NCBI GenBank assembly: GCA_001599715.1
Contig: BCHU01000012.1
Location: 682,001-746,000 of the forward strand
Origin: Phaeotremella fagi
Taxonomy: Eukaryota; Basidiomycota; Tremellomycetes; Tremellales; Phaeotremellaceae
DNA length: 64,000 nucleotides
Direction of reading: 5' to 3'
Shown here piece after piece: positions 56,747 to 64,000 of the stretch. The notes beneath the pieces were generated by a model. That model was given only the letters and a program-made list of their open reading frames with translations. It did not search any database and was not told the origin of the DNA. Numbering within the stretch: the stretch's first letter is position 1; every line of letters begins with the position of its first letter. Position numbers and translations under genes: made by a program.

Positions 56747-59700
56747 ATGGCTGCAGAGCTCGTCTCCCTTCCAAGCACCAGTACACACTACATAGACATC
56801 GATTCAAATGCATACGACATTGCGCAAATAACTCCTTTGGTAAAGAACAGTATCAACGCAAACGCTGATAGTGAGTCCCACTCCCCAATCAGCTTCGCAT
56901 AAAGTACATTCTAATCCCAATTACACAGACACCCCCACACCCCCTGAATATCCCAACCATCATCTTCACTTACATACATCAACTCTCGAATCAAACCTCA
57001 CACCTCCCCCTGAATACATCGATCGTCGTGGAGTTCCTCAACTCAATGGTCAATACGCTGTAGTAGAGGATCTTCGTAAACTACTCCGAGATAACCTAGA
57101 TCCGTATACACCAATCACAATCATCGAACCCACCTTCGGTCTCCTTCATCAACCCAATTTCCCAGCAAACTCTTGGCCGAACCGTCCAGAAAAACCATCA
57201 AGTGGTTTCATCGTCCTCAAAGATGTTTCACTCCATCGACCATTCGTCAAATTACCGATACTCATGGCTAACGATCATAAAGAATGGTTACCTAATTCAT
57301 CAGCTTGGGATTTACAAAATTGGTTACATAGTATTTTGGCTTTGGATCCAGATGAAAAATCAACTAGAGCTAGATCGACTGCATACAAAGGAATCAAAGA
57401 AGTCGTTGAAGGACAGGATCCCAAGGATGCGAAAGCTAGACGAGTTTTTTTTCTTGAAACTGGTGTACAAATTTGTTGGGTTCCGGATGGAGATGATGAA
57501 TTGGCTGGAACGGATATTAAACTCATGATTACTTTCAAAGTCTTTGCAGATTCGACATTGGTCTTCGATAGGTTACCTGACGTGGGGGAAGACATGAGAG
57601 GACTCATCTTGAATTCTCTCATTCCCTCACCCACTTTTTACGTTCCTCGATCAGAAGCCGAAGCTCGTTCTAAGGCTTTACGACATTTCTTCGACTGTAT
57701 TCGTCCAGCACCAGATCTACCGTTAACTTTTGACGCTGCTCGATTACAACCCGCTGAGATGATCACTAAATTACTCCCATTCCAAATTCGAACTTTGGCA
57801 TTGTTGCTGAAGAGAGAACGAGCTCCTAACTTCTTGCACAGCGATCATCCTGGACGACCAACGGATCCTCGAGGTTTCTGGCAAGATGTCGAATTCTCTG
57901 AAAGCTTTGGTAAATCAACCTTTCGTCGACTAACAACTGATATCGTCACCACCGATATCGAGGATAGGAAGGGGAAGCGTAAAGCTGTCTCTGATGAGGA
58001 TAGTGAAGGAAACTTAGCTGTTGACCATTCAAACATACCGCCTTTGATTGATTTATCAGGTGTCAGAGGCACGATGCTGTGTGAAGAAATGGGTAAGTGC
58101 TTGTCTGTTATGGCTTTCACTAACAAATCAGGTCTTGGAAAGACACTTGAAGCCATCGCTCTTACACTCCTTCACAGACATCCTCTGTCTTCAAATCGAC
58201 CGTTCAATCGTCATTCCGCCAATACCAGAGAAACTGATCGTCCACCAGTTCCCGTTATCGATTTGGGCAAAGGGCCACCAGGATTCGAAACTAACATTAC
58301 ATGGTACAAGTGGGCTCGATCTGAGCAAAAAGCATTTTCTGACACCTCCGTTTGGGATCCAATCGCTAATCTCAATGTTGCTCAAGTCGGCGTAAGTTAT
58401 CCTTTTCTTCATGCAATTTCATCACTAATCTCTTTGTCAGACCACTCTGATCGTCACACCGCCGTCGTTACTGAAGCAATGGGTCTCGGAAATACAAAAA
58501 CATGTACCTTCACTTCGTGTCTGTGTTTACGAAGGTTGGAAGGGTCTTCAAGCGGGGATCAAAAAGCACAAGACCAAACAGATGAGAGATCAGGCCAAAA
58601 AACGCAGTCGGCAGAATGAGAAGGATCGTCAAGGCATCAGAAGGAAATACGCTAAAGGTTCTGGTGGAGTTAGAGTGAAATACGAAATCAGTGATGACGA
58701 GGACAGCGAGGAAGACGATGAAGGTGATGATAACGTTGAAGATCTTGATACTTTGGTGGCTGTTACTCAGAGAGAGTTTCTCGCTTATGTTAGAGCTCAT
58801 GATATTGTTATCACTACTTATCAGTGAGTTTTTGGTTTGTTCAATGTTGGATATAGGGATGTTAGACTGACTGATTCTTTAGGGATTGTGAGTGCTTAAT
58901 TTAGATGCCATTCGTTTAGCTTATCCGCCCGTCATCTAGTGCAACAAGACTTGAATGTAGCTTTACCTCCACCAAAACGATCACGTCGCTCGAACGCTAA
59001 CTATAAATTGGACGAGAGACCTCGTAGTCCATTGATCATGGTAGAGTAGGTATTAAGTCAAGATCACTTGCTGACCCTATGTAGATGGTGGAGAGTCATA
59101 ATGGATGAAGTTCAACTCTGTGGAGATCAATCTCAAGCCGCTGAAATGGTCTCGTTGATACCCCGAAAATTGTCTTTGGCAGTCTCTGGAACTCCCGCTA
59201 GATCTGATATCAAGGATCTCATGGGTTCTTTACGTTTCCTTGGCGTCCCGACTATCCCTAAAGATAATCGCTTGTGGTACAGATTGCAGCAAACTAGCAA
59301 CAGGTCGGCATTCGAAGGTATATTCAGGGAGCTGGCGGTTAGAACTACTAAACGAGAGGTTTCTGGAGAGTTCAACCTTCCGTCTCAATCGAGATACGTT
59401 GTTCCCATTGAATTATCCGAAATCGAACTTCATTATTACAACGATACTTTGGAACGTCAAAGAGGGTTGTTGAAATTAGATGCTAGAGCTTTAGGCTTGG
59501 AATGGTACCTCGATAAAGGACTTTTCAGATCGGCATTGATGAATCTTCGACAGATCTGTACTCATATTCAGGTCGGTGCTGGACAGGATCGTGCAGTCCG
59601 TGGTGAAAGATTACATCTGGGACGAGCTTTGATGACCATGGCGGAAGCTCTCAAGAAAATGGTCTCGGATCATAACCAGACCTTTATCAATGAGTCCAGG

Positions 59701-62700
59701 ATGCAAGTACGTGTACCCTCGATAGTATGGTGAATATCTTCGTGCTGATCTGTTGCAGGCAAGGAACATGATCAAGAAAGGACAACTACTGATCTTGAAC
59801 GATGGAGATGATCTTCGTTATATGAAATCGCTCGATGTGAGTTTGAGTGTGGATTGTCTGTAGTACGCGCGCTAATGTCCCAATCAGCTTTACAGGAAAG
59901 CTCGAGGAGTCGTCGGTCAACAACTGGAGGAGATGCGAAAACATCTTTTCGACTTGTTAGGAGATCAACATGTCGATCACGATGACGATGAAAGTGAAGG
60001 TACCCCTGATCGTAACGCCTCTCAAGCGGATCGAGAGCGTGTATTAGCTCTTCAAGCTGCACGTCAACAGTGAGTGTTAATGCTTCATTTGGAACTGATG
60101 GAACAGAATTCGAGAAATGTCAATTATTAATCATCAAAGTTGGTTCTTTGAGGGTGATATCCATCATGTACAAAAAGAGGAGGTCGAGGAGCGTGAGTGC
60201 AACGACAGTTCACATAATTGACTATTTTTCAGAGAGCTCTTATGGTCAAGCAGAAGAGATACGAAAAGAGATTCTCAGTCGACCTTTGCAATCCGCAAAC
60301 AAATCAATAGCGCAGATGGAGGCAGCGTTGAAGAAGTCGGTGGCTATACACTCAATCAGTGATCTACAGACCGAGGAAACACACTTCAGAGGCGGTCTAC
60401 AGACAAATGAAATTGTGCTCAGAACAAATAACTTGCTTAAAATCCTTAACGAGAAGTGAGTCTTTCTGCGCCTAGATATTCGTTTTCTTACCAAGCGTAG
60501 TGCTTTACTTGTATACAATTGGCGATCCACTATCATCAAATTGTTGTCCTCACCTGTTGAAGCTGAAGCTGAGGCGGAATTGCTGAAAGCTGGGGAAAAT
60601 CAGGATGTCATTGATCCTGACAAGGAATATTATGCCGAGGCTTTGAAAGCTCAGGGAGATGGTGAGTAGGAGGTTGAGACCAAACACTGATCGCGTAGTT
60701 GAGGCGTATATGATCGCCTATGCTGCTGTCCTTTTTGATAGGAAGGGTAGGTCAGGCGATTGAATTGTAAACTGACAAAACTCAGAATTCATGCTTGAGG
60801 AGAGAAGTCTTCTCGCGGAACATAACGCAAGAATCACTAAACAGGTATGTGAAAGTACAAGTAAGCATTTGCTGATTATGATAGCGAAAAACTCGGGCTG
60901 CTCAAGAAGCGATGATTGATGCCCCTATCGAAGAACGGATCAACGCTGATGTCCAAGATCAAGCTGATATACTTATGGGTGAACGTCAGGTGAGAGAAAC
61001 ACACTGTGAACGTAACTGAAATGTCAGGCATTACGAGTTGCTCGAGTTGAGCAAGATTGTCAACGACCTCTCAAAGGTTTATTGATGGATCTCAACGGTA
61101 AGTGTAATTTTCGTGGCTAGAGCTAGTGCTAATTTAAACTTAGCTATTGTACACGGTAACGAGCGAGTTGAAGAGCGAGCTATTGCAAAAAGAATTTCTG
61201 CTTTCCTTAAAACATATTTAGATCAACAAAGTAAGTCAAGACCTTACCAATTGACTTTTGCTTACAACCTTTACAGCTGTTTACATCGAGGATCTGAACA
61301 AAGAACTTGAAAAGGTTTTAAGAGCGACTTTCAATCGTCGGGTCATTTACTTTGCTGCTCTTCAAGAGATTTCTGATTCCGTAAGTTCATCTTCGATTTT
61401 AAATCATTGGTCTAACTCTAGTTCCAGGTCAGCGTACCAGAATTCAAATCCCTTGAAGATGAGATTAGAGATGTTACAGAAGACATTTCCAAATCCGAAG
61501 TTTTGTTGACGAAGATGACGGTCAAAAGCAGGTATCTTCAGTATCTAGAGGGACAGGAGGCAAAGAAAGCGGATGTGAAAGAAGATTGTATCATTTGTTT
61601 TGGTACTTCTGATGATACCATGGCGGCCATGTTACCTTGTGGTCATGCTTTCTGTCTAGTGAGTTGCTGGCGGAACGTAAGATCTTTTCTAACATTTTTG
61701 CAGTCTTGTTTCAGAGGTTATCGAAGTTCAATGCACGGAAGGAAGTGTCCTGTCTGCAAAACTGATAGTATGTATGCCCCATTCAGATCTAACTGCATTA
61801 AACTTACTCAACTATCAGTTGACGAAAAGCAAATCACACAAATTCGTATCAATCCTCAACTTGAGGCACCTTCCCAGGATCCGACTGGATCACCTGCTGC
61901 CGCCACTTCTCTAGTTCCCATTTCACATGAAGAAGCTGAACGAAATGAGGCAGATATCAGAGCGGCCAATTTACGTCGATTGCGTATCATGCCCGATGAT
62001 CGGATGAGGGAGGTCAATCAGGTTGATATGTTGGGAGAGTTTGGATCAAAGGTAAGCTTTGACACCTTGGCGAGAAATTTCAGAGTTGAGCTGACTTGAC
62101 TTAGATCAACTTCCTCATCAAACACTTACTGTATTACAAATTCACTGAACCTGATAGTGAGTTCATCTTGTGATCTATTGCTAAATCATACAGCTCGTCA
62201 TATCATTTTTTCCAATTGGTCAGACAGTTTAAACAGTATGTTGTCTTTGACTTCGTACCATTGGTGGATAAAATTGATCATACTTGTTAGTCGTCATTCG
62301 AGCATTAACCGTGAACGGAATCAAGTTTGCTTCTTTTGGTACAGCCAAAGACCGGGACGTCGTTGAGAGATTCAAGAGTGATCCTAGCATTTCTGTTTTC
62401 TTGCTTCACGCCGAAAGAGAGAGGTAGGTGGTTGATATCAACCCATCGGCATGCAGCTGATCAGTTTTTTTTTCCTCCCTCAGTTCTGGATTGACTTTGA
62501 CTTCATGTCGTGTTGTCCATTTACTTGAACCTGTACTTAAACATAGTTTCGAACTTCAGGGTGAGTGGTCTATTTGATGGCTCTTGCTGTTACTGATATA
62601 TCTATTAGCTATTGGACGTGTTGATCGGTAAGTAAACAAAGCACATATCGAGTGGTAGTTGGACTAACTCGAAAAAGATTGGGTCAAACGAAAGAAACTA

Positions 62701-62954
62701 CAGTTTATTGGTTGGTTTTCACCCTTCTTTTCAAACATAAGAAGTTGCTGATCAAAAGAAACAGTTACGCCACGATGGATACAGTCGAATCAAGAATCCT
62801 AGCTCAAGGAGTCAAAAATTCAACAAGCATTTATTTGGATCAATCGAACTCTGATAGTCTCGTTGCTGATTTACCTAATTTCGCGAGTGCCGCTCATAAA
62901 GGTGGTGATTTGAACGATAACGATGATGATGAGTTGTTGAAACTTATCATTTGA
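56747..62954 (+). CDS. Large SNF2 helicase with RING finger (IRC20/SHPRH type)
   Basis: This is a DNA-dependent ATPase and probable E3 ubiquitin ligase for DNA-damage tolerance. The likely start is 56747 (MAAELVSLPSTSTHYIDIDS). The N-terminal region is long (57000-58030). Walker A is MGLGKTLEAIAL, encoded across a very short intron (58093-58131, 39 nt). Motif Ia and the split, acidic insert lie near 58660-58830 (YVRAHDIVITTYQ). Walker B is RWWRVIMDEVQLCGDQS, with DEVQ for the usual DEAH, as in SHPRH-type proteins; the SGTPARSDIKDLMGSLRFL motif follows. A RING finger is inserted late: CIICFGTSDDTMAAMLPCGH ... SCFRG ... GRKCPVCKTDS. The helicase C-terminal motif includes GRVDRLGQTKETTVY and ESRILAQGV. 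It ends at 62954; length is roughly 1,700 residues. Domain order helicase-RING-helicase argues for this family over Rad5/Rad16. Confidence 0.82.
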
Positions 62955-63077
62955 GGGGGATGAGTGAGTTAGGAGTATACCATGTACATTGTTTTTGTAG
63001 ATATGTGGCATTCCTGTAACAATACGTATGCTATCATGTAATAATAAGATGATGTTTTAACACTGTGCATCAGGAAT

Positions 63078-64000
63078 CTACTCTGCCATTTCTGCCAAGA
63101 CACCACCAGATTTAACCTACAAACAACGAGTCAGTATTCCAGAACTTGTCTAAAGCAAAAACGAAATCGATACATACCTTACCCCAACCAATCAATCTCC
63201 AATGATTATCGATTCTTCTACTTAGCGCAATCTTTTCACCCTTTTCTGTACAAGCTGGTGTCGTCAATTGAATAGTGACATCACCACCTTTAACTGATAA
63301 AATTCTTCCACCAGTTTGTGAAGCTCCTACGTTGACCAACAGCGTTTCTCCAATAACTAATTTGGTGACTTTGGCTTTTTTGCTGTCATCCGTTTTAACA
63401 CCTAACAGTCTTCTTAACAGGAAGACTACAGCATATATCAGTAATCAATTTTCTGTTGGATGACTGCTACTCGTACTCACCTTCTGCTTTGATTTCAACA
63501 AAAATAGAAGGTCCCTTTCCAACACTACTCATAACCATACCTAGTAATCTATCCGCACGACAGAGAGCTGGATCAACTAATGTACCTGCACCAATTAAAC
63601 CACCTGGGACTGCGAATTGAAGATTATTCTGTTCGGCGAGTAATGAGACTATTCTTGATAAAAGTGGTTTACAAGTCGTACGACCGTTGGCATCTCTTAT
63701 AATAAGACCTGGACGAATTTCGATCTCTTGACCAACCTGAATCAAAGATGAGTGGTTAGAAAGTTTACGGTTTGATAGGACTTCGGGACATACCTTGAAA
63801 ACACCTTGCAGAATACTACCACCAGCTACACCACCTTTTAGTTCATCTACACCTGCTCCTGGTTTGTTGATATCGAAAGATCGAATGACGACCATCCTTG
63901 GATCAGCTGTGAAATCGTAGTTTGGTGGTGTGATGTTACAGATAGCGGCAACTACTGCGTCGATGTTGAATTTCAATTGAGCAGAAACTGGAATGATAGG
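63078..64000 (-). CDS. GCD11: Translation initiation factor eIF2 subunit gamma, 3' part
   Basis: eIF2 gamma is the GTPase subunit that delivers initiator Met-tRNA to the 40S subunit. Only the C-terminal part is in the window; the gene continues past 64000. Reading leftward: [60 protein letters not shown] (joined over an intron), [60 protein letters not shown], then the third domain ([20 protein letters not shown]) and [20 protein letters not shown]. The last exon gives [12 protein letters not shown] and TAG at 63078-63080. The G domain with the GTP-binding motifs lies outside. Three introns are visible. Confidence 0.92.

Noticed and set aside
1..64000. tRNA, rRNA, CRISPR arrays or intact transposons
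   Set aside because: I found no cloverleaf with a GGTTCRANNCC arm in a non-coding position, no spaced repeat array, and no transposase or reverse transcriptase motif.

Overview
The window is nuclear DNA of a basidiomycete fungus, most likely a tremellomycete (Cryptococcus / Kwoniella / Tremella relatives). Almost every gene is broken by many short GT-AG introns, mostly about 40-60 nt. Genes are densely packed on both strands, and the conserved proteins are fungal housekeeping proteins.

Left half (1-42 kb). In order: the 3' end of NDC80 (kinetochore); a class V myosin (MYO2); a 78-residue single-pass membrane protein on the minus strand; TSR1 (40S biogenesis); the mating-pathway MAPKKK STE11 (minus); ETF1 (mitochondrial ETF alpha, minus); a BAH/PHD/SANT chromatin reader of the SNT2 type; PRT1 (eIF3b, minus); RPN6 (proteasome lid, minus); TAP42 (PP2A regulator); an unrecognised 286-residue protein; VPS26 (retromer, minus); IKS1 kinase; a large BTB/POZ plus CAP-Gly protein; a GH32 fructosidase (minus); and RPL39 (minus). 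STE11, MYO2, PRT1, ETF1, IKS1 and RPL39 are all members of the large mating-type (MAT) locus described in Cryptococcus neoformans. Finding six of them within 42 kb makes this a strong candidate for a pheromone/receptor-linked or MAT-derived region, although no receptor, pheromone or homeodomain gene is visible here.

Right half (43-64 kb). This part is more accessory: a Zn2Cys6 transcription factor; a PLP-dependent group II decarboxylase (minus); four tandem intronless genes of one unrecognised family (48.1-51.7 kb) with duplicated flanking DNA; a secreted cysteine-rich DUF4430-like protein; a membrane-anchored gamma-glutamyltransferase; a very large SNF2/RING protein of the IRC20/SHPRH type; and the 3' part of eIF2 gamma (GCD11, minus, running off the right edge).

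The most unusual items are the MAT-like gene block, the tandem intronless family with decayed leader copies, RPL39 with an ATG-only first exon and an 11-nt microexon, an IKS1 intron bounded by runs of 21 and 36 cytosines, and direct repeats upstream of PRT1. I recognised no tRNA, rRNA, CRISPR array or intact transposon. Splice sites were placed by eye; total protein lengths are approximate unless stated.
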